From contig JAJVIN010000024.1 in NCBI GenBank assembly GCA_022071945.1, positions 62,001-126,000 of the forward strand: DNA of 64,000 bases, in the 5' to 3' direction. The notes beneath the pieces are model-generated. The model saw only the letters and a program-made list of their open reading frames with translations. It did not search any database and had not been told where the DNA came from. Origin of the DNA: Thermoanaerobaculia bacterium (GTDB lineage Bacteria; Acidobacteriota; Thermoanaerobaculia; UBA5066). Below, piece after piece: positions 56,625 to 64,000 of the stretch (the stretch's first letter is position 1; each line of letters begins with the position of its first letter). Both the position numbers and the translations under genes were made by a program.

Positions 56625-57938
56625 TCAGGGGTAGATGCGATAGAGCATGCGCGGGTAGGGGATGCACTCGCGCAGGTGGGGCACCCCGCACATCCAGGCC
56701 GTGAACCGCTCGAGCCCCATCCCGAAGCCCGAGTGAGGGAACGTCCCGTACTTCCGGACGTCCAGATACCACTGGAACGCCTCGATCGGCAGGTTGTGCT
56801 GCTTGATCCGGGAGAGCAGCAAGTCGTGGTCGTGGATTCTCTGCGAGCCGCCGATGATCTCGCCGTATCCCTCTGGCGCCAGCATGTCGAGACCCAGGAC
56901 GACCTCCGGATCCGCCGGATCGGGCTGCATGTAGAAAGCCTTGATCGAGACCGGATACCGCGTGACCATGACGGGGGTGTCGAAGTCCTCGGCTAGGGCC
57001 GTCTCCTCGTCCCCTCCAAAGTCGTCGCCGAAGGAGACCGGGAATCCCTTCTTCTGGAGGATCTCCACCGCCTCGCGATACGGAATCCGCGGGAAGGGCT
57101 TTTGGGCCACGGTCTCGAGCTTCGTGAGGTCACGCTCCAGCCGCTTGAGGTCCTCGGCCCGGCGATCGAGAACCCGCACCGTCAGCTCCTTGATGAACTC
57201 CTCCGCGAGATCCATCAGGCCCTCGATCTCCAGGAAGGCCACCTCGGGCTCGACCATCCAGAATTCCCGCAAGTGGCGGCGGGTCTTCGACTTCTCGGCG
57301 CGGAACGTCGGGCCGAAGCAGTAGACCTTCCCGAGGGCGGCCGCCGCCGGCTCGAGGTAGAGCTGGCCGGACTGGGAAAGGTAGGCCTTCTCTTCCTCCG
57401 TGTACTCGGTTTCGAAGAGGTTGGACGTCCCCTCGCAGGCGTTCGGCGTGAGGATCGGGGAGTCGACCCGGGTGTACCCCCTCTTGTAGAAGAAGTCGTG
57501 GATCGCGCTCTCGACCTCGCTGCGGATCTTCAGGATCGCGACCTGCCTGGCGGACCGGAGCCAGAGGTGGCGCTGCGAGAGGAGGAAGTCGGTGCCGTGT
57601 TCCTTGGGGGTGATCGGGAAGTCCTTGCAGGCGTCCAGGATCCTGAAGTCGAGGACCGAGAGCTCGACGCCCCCGGCCGCCCGGGGCTCGAGCCTCACGA
57701 CGCCCCGTACCTCAATGGTCGACTCCTGCGTGACCTCGGCGGCGGCATTCCAGGCCGCTTCGGGAACTTCGGCCTTCGACAGGACACACTGCACGTATCC
57801 GGAGCCGTCGCGGAGGATGAGGAACCGGACTTTGCCCCCGGTTCTCTTGTTGTAAAGCCAGCCCTTGACGGTGACCTCGACCCCCGGATGGCTGGGCAGC
57901 TCCGAGACGGTGACGGCCGGTGCGGGTCTCTCACTCAT
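56625..57938 (-). CDS. asnS: Asparaginyl-tRNA synthetase
   Basis: The 437-aa class IIb synthetase has an OB-fold (about 10-110) and a core with motif 1 (QVAILKIRSEVESAIHDFFYKRGY), TPNACEGTSNLFETEY, motif 2 (FGPTFRAEKSKTRRHLREFWMVEPEVAF) and motif 3 (GFGMGLERFTAWM), ending HLRECIPYPRMLYRIYP as AsnS does. It charges tRNA-Asn. Its presence means the organism need not rely on transamidation for Asn-tRNA. GAGG lies upstream of the ATG. Confidence 0.96.
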   Translation of the reverse strand: MSERPAPAVTVSELPSHPGVEVTVKGWLYNKRTGGKVRFLILRDGSGYVQCVLSKAEVPEAAWNAAAEVTQESTIEVRGVVRLEPRAAGGVELSVLDFRILDACKDFPITPKEHGTDFLLSQRHLWLRSARQVAILKIRSEVESAIHDFFYKRGYTRVDSPILTPNACEGTSNLFETEYTEEEKAYLSQSGQLYLEPAAAALGKVYCFGPTFRAEKSKTRRHLREFWMVEPEVAFLEIEGLMDLAEEFIKELTVRVLDRRAEDLKRLERDLTKLETVAQKPFPRIPYREAVEILQKKGFPVSFGDDFGGDEETALAEDFDTPVMVTRYPVSIKAFYMQPDPADPEVVLGLDMLAPEGYGEIIGGSQRIHDHDLLLSRIKQHNLPIEAFQWYLDVRKYGTFPHSGFGMGLERFTAWMCGVPHLRECIPYPRMLYRIYP

Positions 57939-57958
57939 GTTCTTCTCTACCTCTTCCC

Positions 57959-58228
57959 TCAGCCTGCCCCGGAGCCGCCGCGGCGGCTCCGAAAGGCTCC
58001 CAGGACCTGGGTCGCCTGCTGCAGACGCAGGAGTTTACGGTTCTTCTTCTGGACGGACTCGACATCCTCGGTGGGGATCACCTGGGCGCGCAGCTCCCGG
58101 GCCTGCTTCTCGAGCTCGACCGCAAGGGCCTGGAGCTCTCCATCCTGATAGCGCTTGAGGACGACTGGGGAGAGCGAGAGGTATCCCTCCACGATGTCGC
58201 CCACGGTTTTCCAGGCTGGGTTGGCCAT
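57959..58228 (-). CDS. Small helical protein of unknown function
   Basis: The 89-aa protein has AAGGAGG 5 nt before its ATG, a strong argument that it is real. It is helical and charged, with the stretch LQALAVELEKQARELRAQ, no signal peptide and a Gly/Ser/Arg tail (SRRGGSGAG). I do not recognise it. It is the first gene of the asnS-rimO-ribF unit (20 nt before asnS) and diverges from the acyl-CoA dehydrogenase gene. Confidence 0.65.
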   Translation of the reverse strand: MANPAWKTVGDIVEGYLSLSPVVLKRYQDGELQALAVELEKQARELRAQVIPTEDVESVQKKNRKLLRLQQATQVLGAFRSRRGGSGAG

Positions 58229-58279
58229 TGGCGCCTCCTTGTTGTTCTTCGGATCCGGATCCCCCGGAACGCCGGGACG

Positions 58280-58314
58280 TATAAGATCAGGACAAAGGGG
58301 ATTCTCACCCCTTT
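58280..58314 (+). promoter_or_regulatory. Candidate -10 and terminator-like leader hairpin of the dehydrogenase gene
   Basis: TATAAG (58280-58285) may be a -10 for the dehydrogenase gene. Directly after the presumed start, AAAGGGG (58294-58300), a 7-nt loop and CCCCTTT (58308-58314) form a 7-bp stem followed by TTGCTTTTG. A stem with a T-rich tail inside a leader looks like a transcription attenuator. No leader peptide or alternative pairing was identified. Confidence 0.4.
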
Positions 58315-58339
58315 TGCTTTTGAAGCGAGGGAGGGCAAC

Positions 58340-59527
58340 GTGGGTTTTCCAGGTGTCGATTTCCTGGGTCTGGATGACATGTTCTCGGACGACGAGAGGG
58401 CGGTTCGGGATCTCGTTCGTGACTTCGTGGACGCGGAGATCCTGCCGATCATCGAGGACTGCGCCTACGAGGGCCGCTTCCCGAGGGAGCTCGTCCCGAA
58501 GATGGCGGCACTCAATCTCTTCGGCTCGACGATCGCGGAGTACGGATTACCGGGTCTGAACAACGTGGCCTACGGGCTGATCATGCAGGAACTGGAGCGC
58601 GGGGACTCGGGCCTGAGGTCGTTCGTGTCGGTCCAGTCCTCCCTCGTGATGTACCCGATTTACACGTACGGCTCGAAAGAGCAGAAGGACACGTTCATCC
58701 CGGCCCTCGGCAAGGGGGAGAAGATCGGGTGCTTCGGCCTCACCGAGCCCGACTTCGGCTCGAATCCGGGCGGAATGCGCACGGTGGCCAAGAAAGACGG
58801 CGATTCCTGGGTCCTCAACGGAGCCAAGTCGTGGATCACGAACGGCTCGATTGCCGACGTGGCCGTCGTGTGGGCGAAGGAAGGAGGGCCGGACGGCCCC
58901 GTGCGAGGATTCCTGGTCGAGCGCGGCACCCCGGGCTTCTCCTCTCCCGAGCACCGGATGAAGATGTCCCTCAGAGCCTCGGTGACATCGCAGCTGGTCT
59001 TTGAAGACTGCCGGATTCCGCTTTCCAACGTGCTGCCGGGCGTCTCGGGGCTGAAGGGTCCGCTCTCGTGCCTCACCCAGGCCCGCTACGGGATCTCCTG
59101 GGGTGCGATCGGCTCGGCGATGGCGACGTACCACTGCGCCCTGGACTACGCAAAGAGCCGGAAGCAGTTTCGCGACCGCCCCATCGCCTCGCACCAGCTC
59201 GTTCAAGAGAAGCTCGCCTTCATGATCACGGAAATCACGAAGGCTCAGCTCCTCTCGCTGCGGCTGGGGCGGCAGAAGGACGCGGGGAAGCTCTTGCCCG
59301 AGCACGTCTCGATGGCCAAGAGGAACAACGTCTGGGTCGCCCGGGAGTGCGCCCGCATGGCCCGGGAAATCCTCGGCGCCAACGGGATCGTCGGGGAGTA
59401 CCCCGTTTTCCGCCACATGGCCAACATCGAATCCGTCTTCACCTACGAGGGAACCCATGACATCCACACGCTCGTCCTCGGTCAGGCCGTCACGGGAATC
59501 CCCTCGTACAACCCGCCTCAGGAGTGA
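58340..59527 (+). CDS. Glutaryl-CoA dehydrogenase-like acyl-CoA dehydrogenase
   Basis: The 395-aa flavoprotein has FGLTEPDFGSNPGGM, WITNGSIADVAVVWAK and the substrate Arg in SGLRSFVSVQSSLVMYPI, which is diagnostic of glutaryl-CoA dehydrogenases. The catalytic Glu is in FTYEGTHDIHTLVLGQAVTG, and ARYGISWGAIGSA is also typical. These enzymes oxidise and decarboxylate glutaryl-CoA in lysine/tryptophan or benzoate breakdown, passing electrons to ETF. The GTG at 58340 has GAGGGAGGG upstream. No other pathway gene is adjacent, so the substrate is inferred from sequence only. Confidence 0.93.
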   Translation: MGFPGVDFLGLDDMFSDDERAVRDLVRDFVDAEILPIIEDCAYEGRFPRELVPKMAALNLFGSTIAEYGLPGLNNVAYGLIMQELERGDSGLRSFVSVQSSLVMYPIYTYGSKEQKDTFIPALGKGEKIGCFGLTEPDFGSNPGGMRTVAKKDGDSWVLNGAKSWITNGSIADVAVVWAKEGGPDGPVRGFLVERGTPGFSSPEHRMKMSLRASVTSQLVFEDCRIPLSNVLPGVSGLKGPLSCLTQARYGISWGAIGSAMATYHCALDYAKSRKQFRDRPIASHQLVQEKLAFMITEITKAQLLSLRLGRQKDAGKLLPEHVSMAKRNNVWVARECARMAREILGANGIVGEYPVFRHMANIESVFTYEGTHDIHTLVLGQAVTGIPSYNPPQE

Positions 59528-59610
59528 CCCTCACCCGGCGGGGCCCCGTCCTCGCCGGGCCTTCGACGGAACCCAGAACGCCACCCGGGATGCCCGGCCG
59601 AGGACCTCTC

Positions 59611-59638
59611 TCGACGGCATCCTCCTGACCTATACAAT
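59611..59638 (+). promoter_or_regulatory. Promoter of the DUF4388 gene, predicted near-leaderless
   Basis: TCGACG (59611-59616, 4/6), a 16-bp spacer and TACAAT (59633-59638, 5/6) form a plausible promoter. The start would fall at about 59645, 2-3 nt before the ATG at 59648, and no Shine-Dalgarno sequence is present. Upstream, CCCGGCG-N12-CGCCGGG downstream of the dehydrogenase stop may end the previous transcript. Confidence 0.5.
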
Positions 59639-59647
59639 GTAGCGTTC

Positions 59648-61396
59648 ATGGCTATCACCGGAAACCTCCGGACGATGCAGCTCTCGGAACTGCTCCAATG
59701 GCTCTCCATGGGGCAGAAGACCGGGACTCTCGTCGTGCGGGGCCAACCCGGTGAAAAGCGGGTCTTTTTCGAGAACGGGCGCATCATCTCCTCCTCCTCG
59801 ACGATCGAGCGGGAGTATCTCGGGCACTTCCTCGTGGCCTACGGCTACATAACCGAGGAAGAGCTCACCCGCGCGATGGAGGTCCAGCACCAGTCGAAGA
59901 TCCTGCTCGGAAAGATCCTCGTGATGATCGGGGCCATCCGGGAAGAGGACCTCACCGAGCTTCTGAAATTGAAGGCCCAGGAGACGATCTACGACATCTT
60001 CCTGTGGACCGAGGGGGCCTTCGAGTTCATCGACAAGGAGATCCCCCAGTGGCCGATGGTGCCGATCTCCATCGACGTGACCGGGATCGTCATGGAGGGG
60101 CTGCGCCGGTACGACGAGTGGGAGCGCATCAAGACGCGGATCAAGTCCCTGCGGGAGATCCCCGCCCTGACCAAGCCCGTGAATCCCCAGGACCTCCCCG
60201 ATCGCGAGAGGATCATGCTGCAGGGGATCGATGGCGCGCAGTCGATCGACCAGATCGCCATCGCCACGCACAACCCCGAGTTCCACGTGGCGAAGTTCGT
60301 CTTCGAGCTTCTGGAAGCCGGACAGGCCGAGATCGTGGGCGAGCGGTGGGAGCACCCCCCGATTCCGTCTGACCTGACGCTGGAGGATCCGGCCGCCATG
60401 GTCTTCGAGGAGGCCACGGAGCCCGTCTTCGAGGGCGGGACGGACGACCCCTTTGCCCTGCCGTCCCAGCCCATTCCCGATGCCGCGGGCGACGATCTGT
60501 TTTCCGCCACGTTCCCCGTCGCGCCTCAGGCGGGGCCGAGCTTCTCCTCGATGCCGTTCCCGGCACAGTCCGCCCCGGCCGGGTACGCGTCCGTTCCCAT
60601 CCCCGTCATCACGGTCCGAGAGTCCCCGTTCGCTCCGGTCCCGCAGTCAAGCCCCTTTGCGCCGGTCCCCCCCTCGGCTCCGGCGGCCTTTTCGCCCTCG
60701 GCGGCCTTCCCGCCCTCGGCTCCCTTTCCCGGCATGGCACCGGCCCCCCAGGCCCAGAATCCCCCTTCTCCGTTCCCTCCCCCGCCGAACCCCGTTCCCA
60801 CGGTCGTCGGCCCCTTCGGGACCTCACCGGGGGGTCCGCAGGCCTTCATCACCGCGGGTCCGTGGGACCCGACCCGTCCGACGGCGCGGGCGGTGGTGCC
60901 ACTGCCCCAACCGCCCGAGTTCTCGGCGTTTTTGGGCAGAAGGCCCGATTCCTCTGCCTACGATCGGACCCAGGGTCCCGTCACGCCCCCGCCGGAGAGG
61001 GCGGCGGTCTTCCGGCCGGAACAGATCCAGACGTCTCCGTCTCAGGGCAGGCCGCCGGAACGCGCACCCCTGCCGCCTGTCGCCCCGGTCCCCCTTTCCG
61101 TCCCGGCACCCGCCCCGCCCGCTTCTCCCTCGCCTGCCCCCGCACCGGCCGCGGCTCCGCCCGCGCCCGCGCCGCCCGCCCGTCCCTCCATTCCGGCGAA
61201 TGCCAAGCCGATCCTGAACCGGAAGATGGAGGATTTGATGTCCTACTCGTTCACCCCGAACGAAGCCTTCATCCTGACCCGGATCAACGGTCAGTACGAC
61301 GTCAAGTCCATCGTCAAGATCAGCCCGTTCCCGGAGATCGAGGTCTTGCGCGTGCTCGAGAAACTGCAAGCGGGCGGCGTGATCTCTCTTCGCTGA
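59648..61396 (+). CDS. DUF4388 (PATAN-type) protein with Pro/Ala-rich linker
   Basis: The 582-aa protein has an N-terminal DUF4388 domain (about 1-130: LSELLQWLSMGQKTGTLVV, KRVFFENGRIISSSS), a helical region to about 245, a long disordered Pro/Ala/Phe-rich linker (about 260-500) and a compact C-terminal module (about 510-582, YSFTPNEAFILTRINGQYDV then a winged-helix-like end). DUF4388 proteins are linked to signalling, motility and c-di-GMP systems in Myxococcota and Acidobacteriota. A GGDEF gene follows at 11 nt, supporting a shared pathway. Confidence 0.85.
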   Translation: MAITGNLRTMQLSELLQWLSMGQKTGTLVVRGQPGEKRVFFENGRIISSSSTIEREYLGHFLVAYGYITEEELTRAMEVQHQSKILLGKILVMIGAIREEDLTELLKLKAQETIYDIFLWTEGAFEFIDKEIPQWPMVPISIDVTGIVMEGLRRYDEWERIKTRIKSLREIPALTKPVNPQDLPDRERIMLQGIDGAQSIDQIAIATHNPEFHVAKFVFELLEAGQAEIVGERWEHPPIPSDLTLEDPAAMVFEEATEPVFEGGTDDPFALPSQPIPDAAGDDLFSATFPVAPQAGPSFSSMPFPAQSAPAGYASVPIPVITVRESPFAPVPQSSPFAPVPPSAPAAFSPSAAFPPSAPFPGMAPAPQAQNPPSPFPPPPNPVPTVVGPFGTSPGGPQAFITAGPWDPTRPTARAVVPLPQPPEFSAFLGRRPDSSAYDRTQGPVTPPPERAAVFRPEQIQTSPSQGRPPERAPLPPVAPVPLSVPAPAPPASPSPAPAPAAAPPAPAPPARPSIPANAKPILNRKMEDLMSYSFTPNEAFILTRINGQYDVKSIVKISPFPEIEVLRVLEKLQAGGVISLR

Positions 61397-61407
61397 GGCA
61401 AACAGGG

Positions 61408-63714
61408 ATGAGCCGGATGCGGCTTTTTGCCGGAGAGAACCTTCGCCCCATCCCGCTCCCCATCCAGTCCCTGGTGATCTGGACGGTGCGGATCGCCGCG
61501 TCGTTCTTCTTCCTCTGGGCCGCCTGGGACTTGAGGCGGAGTCCCGCGAGCCTCATCCTCGGTTTCCTGGCGCTGGCGGTCGTCTCGCGCCTCTTGCGCG
61601 TGCCGATCGAGGGAACCCTGGTCCAGCTCGAGGCCGCTGCCGTCTTTCCGGCGGTTCTCCTGTCGGGCTCGTGGACGTCCGGCCCGGTCCTCGCCGCCTG
61701 CTCATCCTTATTCGCCAACCTCATCGAGCGCAAGGGAAGGCTGAAGCTCGCCGACGTCGACGAGATGGTGGATCTCGTCTTCACCTACGGCGCCGCCAGC
61801 TACTTCTTCTCGGCGCTCGCCCCCTCTTCTCCGGGTTCCGCGGCCGGGTTTCTCCTCCTGGGCGCGACCGTCCTCGTCTTCTCGTTCGTCCGCCTCATCC
61901 TTCTGCTGCTTCGCAGCTTCGTCGAGCGGCGGCTTTCCGGCCTTCCGCTCTGGGCGCTTCTGTATCAATTTCTGGCCGTGATCCTCGTGGCGCCCGTCGT
62001 CGCCGTGACCGTCATGATCTACCCGGTCTACGGGATGGCGGGTGCGCTTCTGGCCTTCACCTCGGTCGCCCTCGTCTCGGCGGCTCTCCGGAACCTGGCG
62101 TCCGTGAGAAGGCGCTCGGTCGAGCTCGCCCAACAGAACAGGGAGTTGACGGCGCTGCGAGAGATTTCCGCGGCCTTCTCGTCGGACCTCTCTGACTCGG
62201 AGCTCTTCTCACGGGTGGCGGAGATCGTGAAGGCCTCGCAGCCGGTCTCGGCCCTGGCCCTCATCCTCTTCGACCCGGAGGACGCGGGCGAGGCCGCCGT
62301 CCACCTGCACGGAGACAGCGTCATTCACCGGAACCAGATCCTCGACTGGCTGCCCGCGGAGCGGGGGGCTCAATCCCCCGCCCCCCTGATGTCTCGGACG
62401 CCGGCCATTGCCAAGGGAGAGAACCGGGCCATTCTCCTCAATCCGCGATTCGACTATCAGGTCCGGCTCCCCCTGCACACACACGAGCAGATCCACGGCT
62501 CTCTCATTCTCGAGTCCGACGATGCCGCCCTGCACGAACCGGAAACGCAGAAGGAGCTCTCCGTCCTCGCGGACCACATCGCCCTGTCGCTTCAAGACCG
62601 CTCGCTCAGAAAGCAGATGAAGCGGGTGAACGAGAGGCTGAAGAGCCGGGCGGCGGCGCTCCAGCGGATCCTCGAGATCTCCAACGAGCTGAAATCCCAT
62701 CTCCCGCTCGAGAGGGTCGTCGAGAGCGCCGTCCAGGCCGCGAGCTCGCACCTCGGCTACAGCGCGGTCCTCCTTTTCCTCTACGACCGGGTCGAAAACG
62801 TCCTGATCCCTCGGGCCCAGGCAGGCCGCGACGCGGAGTGGCCCGAGCTTCAGGGCAAGCGGATCCCCCGGGACGAGATGACGCGTTTCTTCCTCGACAG
62901 CTTCCAGATCTCGCGCTCGTACTTCGTGCCGGAAATCACGCGGGTGCCCAGTGGAGACGAGTCGACCATCTCGAGAAAGAGAGTCCGGACGTCGACGGGC
63001 GTCTGGCACCGAAACGACCGGCTCTTCGTCCCCCTCACGTCCAACGATCAGCTCTTCGGCGTCCTGCAGGTCGACGAGCCCAAGAGCGGAAAGGTCCCGA
63101 CGCTCGAGGATGTCCAGGCCCTCGAGATCTTCGGCAACCAGGTGGTCACGGCCATCCAGTCAGCTCGGGCCTACGAGACGACGAGGAACCTCTCCGTGCG
63201 CGACTCGCTCACGAACACCTACAACCACCGCTACTTCCAGGAGGTCCTCTACCAGGAGATCAACCGCCACGAGCGCAAGGGCCAGCCCCTGGGGCTCGTG
63301 ATGGTCGATCTGGACGACTTCAAGAAGATCAACGACACCTGGGGACACCCGGTGGGAGACATGATCCTCAGGGGCATCGTGGAGGAACTTCTGGGAGGCG
63401 TTCGCGAGATGGACACCGTGGCTCGGTACGGCGGGGAGGAGTTCGCCGTGATCCTGCCCGAGATCTCCTCCGAGCAGGCCTACGGCGTGGCGGAGCGCCT
63501 CCGCGCGCGCGTGGCCGCCCGCGTCTTCGTCACGCCCGAGGTTCAGAAGGCCTTGACCGTCACGGTCTCGATGGGGCTGGCGATGTACCCGTACGACGCG
63601 ACGAACAAGCGCGATCTGATCGAGAAGGCCGACCAGGCTCTCTACCGGGCCAAGAGAACCGGGAAGAACCGGGTGATCCGGGCCAGAAACGAAGAAGTTT
63701 CCTCGGTCATCTGA
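61408..63714 (+). CDS. Membrane-bound diguanylate cyclase with two GAF domains
   Basis: From ATG 61408 the protein is 768 aa: about seven hydrophobic helices (about 15-225, a MASE-like sensor), a coiled coil with GAF (about 230-390), a second GAF (about 410-590) and a GGDEF domain (about 600-765). The motif is RYGGEEFAVILPE, compatible with activity, with LVMVDLDDFKKINDTWGHPVGD upstream. No EAL domain. It makes c-di-GMP in response to a membrane or cytosolic cue. It is paired with the DUF4388 gene. Confidence 0.92.
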   Translation: MSRMRLFAGENLRPIPLPIQSLVIWTVRIAASFFFLWAAWDLRRSPASLILGFLALAVVSRLLRVPIEGTLVQLEAAAVFPAVLLSGSWTSGPVLAACSSLFANLIERKGRLKLADVDEMVDLVFTYGAASYFFSALAPSSPGSAAGFLLLGATVLVFSFVRLILLLLRSFVERRLSGLPLWALLYQFLAVILVAPVVAVTVMIYPVYGMAGALLAFTSVALVSAALRNLASVRRRSVELAQQNRELTALREISAAFSSDLSDSELFSRVAEIVKASQPVSALALILFDPEDAGEAAVHLHGDSVIHRNQILDWLPAERGAQSPAPLMSRTPAIAKGENRAILLNPRFDYQVRLPLHTHEQIHGSLILESDDAALHEPETQKELSVLADHIALSLQDRSLRKQMKRVNERLKSRAAALQRILEISNELKSHLPLERVVESAVQAASSHLGYSAVLLFLYDRVENVLIPRAQAGRDAEWPELQGKRIPRDEMTRFFLDSFQISRSYFVPEITRVPSGDESTISRKRVRTSTGVWHRNDRLFVPLTSNDQLFGVLQVDEPKSGKVPTLEDVQALEIFGNQVVTAIQSARAYETTRNLSVRDSLTNTYNHRYFQEVLYQEINRHERKGQPLGLVMVDLDDFKKINDTWGHPVGDMILRGIVEELLGGVREMDTVARYGGEEFAVILPEISSEQAYGVAERLRARVAARVFVTPEVQKALTVTVSMGLAMYPYDATNKRDLIEKADQALYRAKRTGKNRVIRARNEEVSSVI

Positions 63715-64000
63715 GCGCGGCCTCGACGGGTCCGTCCTCGGGCGAAAGACCGCCCGGGTGAGTCACGGCCGGGCAGCCCGCCACCGCGAATCGAAGGCGC
63801 CAGTGCCGGGCTTCCCCAGCGTAGGCAATGCCAACCCTGGGGCCGCTGAGGATCGAGAACGGCCGGGGCTGCCGCGCCAGAAGGCGGAGGCCATCGCTTC
63901 CCAGCGGAGCTCCGGAGAGACGGCGGTCGATCTCGAGGAACTTGCAGAGCTTGCCGGGCCCGGCGGCCACGAGGAGCTCGGCGCGTGAAAGCGGCTCGCC
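63707..64000 (-). CDS. DNA-3-methyladenine glycosylase (AAG/MPG family), C-terminal part
   Basis: This minus-strand frame is open to the window edge, so the 5' end is missing. The visible 97 residues show the AAG/MPG C-terminus: AAGPGKLCKFLEIDRRLSGAPL, then SGPRVGIAYAGEARHWRLRFAVAG, matching the family GxGKLCxALxIDRxxNG and GPRIGIxYAGE patterns. The enzyme excises 3-methyladenine and other alkylated purines. It ends 8 nt inside the convergent cyclase gene. The catalytic N-terminal residues are outside the window. Confidence 0.88.
   Translation of the reverse strand, partial: GEPLSRAELLVAAGPGKLCKFLEIDRRLSGAPLGSDGLRLLARQPRPFSILSGPRVGIAYAGEARHWRLRFAVAGCPAVTHPGGLSPEDGPVEAALR

Overview
The window is 64 kb of gene-dense, high-GC DNA (by eye about two thirds G+C) from a Gram-negative bacterium with a lipid A-containing outer membrane: lpxA, lpxD, fabZ, bamA, skp and a Lol-type lipoprotein exporter lie in one block. 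The mix of BACON/PPC subtilase, DevBCA- and MacAB-type exporters, paired M16 peptidases, DUF4388 and many PAS/GAF/GGDEF proteins is most like Acidobacteriota (Thermoanaerobaculia/Holophagae-like). That placement is inference from gene content, since no rRNA or marker phylogeny is available here. Genes are packed tightly, often with 4-nt ATGA/GTGA overlaps. I saw no tRNA, rRNA, CRISPR array, insertion sequence or prophage.

Layout. 1-2.2 kb: flotillin/NfeD membrane pair and a VapBC toxin-antitoxin with an adjacent inverted-repeat operator. 2.3-7.1 kb: a secreted 1,597-aa subtilase with BACON, PPC and a duplicated C-terminal domain. 7.3-12 kb: TetR regulator, DevCAB-type exporter and a split ThrE-type exporter. 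12-18 kb: hybrid histidine kinase, MarC, alpha/beta hydrolase and UvrD-like helicase. 18-21.8 kb: GGDEF-EAL protein, receiver and HPt proteins. 21.8-33.4 kb (minus strand): lysS-lolC-lolD-clpC-bamA-skp-lpxD-fabZ-lpxA, an envelope-biogenesis block whose upstream promoter predicts a leaderless lysS mRNA. 33.4-37.5 kb: an unrecognised 543-aa protein, then hpt-ridA-MBL hydrolase-aldo/keto reductase-like protein. 37.5-43.7 kb (minus): beta-barrel protein, MacA-like adaptor, MacB ATPase, permease and sensor kinase. 43.7-48.1 kb: a catalytic/non-catalytic M16 pair and a GT-C glycosyltransferase. 48.1-52.3 kb: a secreted regulatory-domain protein, a Cys-rich small secreted protein, a 422-bp spacer with an 11-bp poly-C tract and an M6-like protease relative. 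52.4-58.2 kb (minus): a small helical protein, asnS, rimO, ribF, a membrane protein and then an RNase A-like lipoprotein toxin with a CdiI-like immunity protein. 58.3-64 kb: glutaryl-CoA dehydrogenase-like enzyme, DUF4388 protein, GGDEF protein and a partial DNA-3-methyladenine glycosylase.

Most notable: (1) the RNase A-like CDI-type toxin domain carried on a short lipoprotein instead of a giant CdiA, with an overlapping immunity gene, at the end of a housekeeping operon; (2) several predicted leaderless genes (lysS, hpt, DUF4388, possibly the helicase); (3) apparent non-standard start codons (CTG for lolC and the ThrE C-terminal half, ATT for an M16 peptidase); (4) enzyme-family proteins lacking catalytic residues (aldo/keto reductase-like, M6-like, second M16); and (5) a 10-cysteine secreted mini-protein translationally linked to a large secreted protein.
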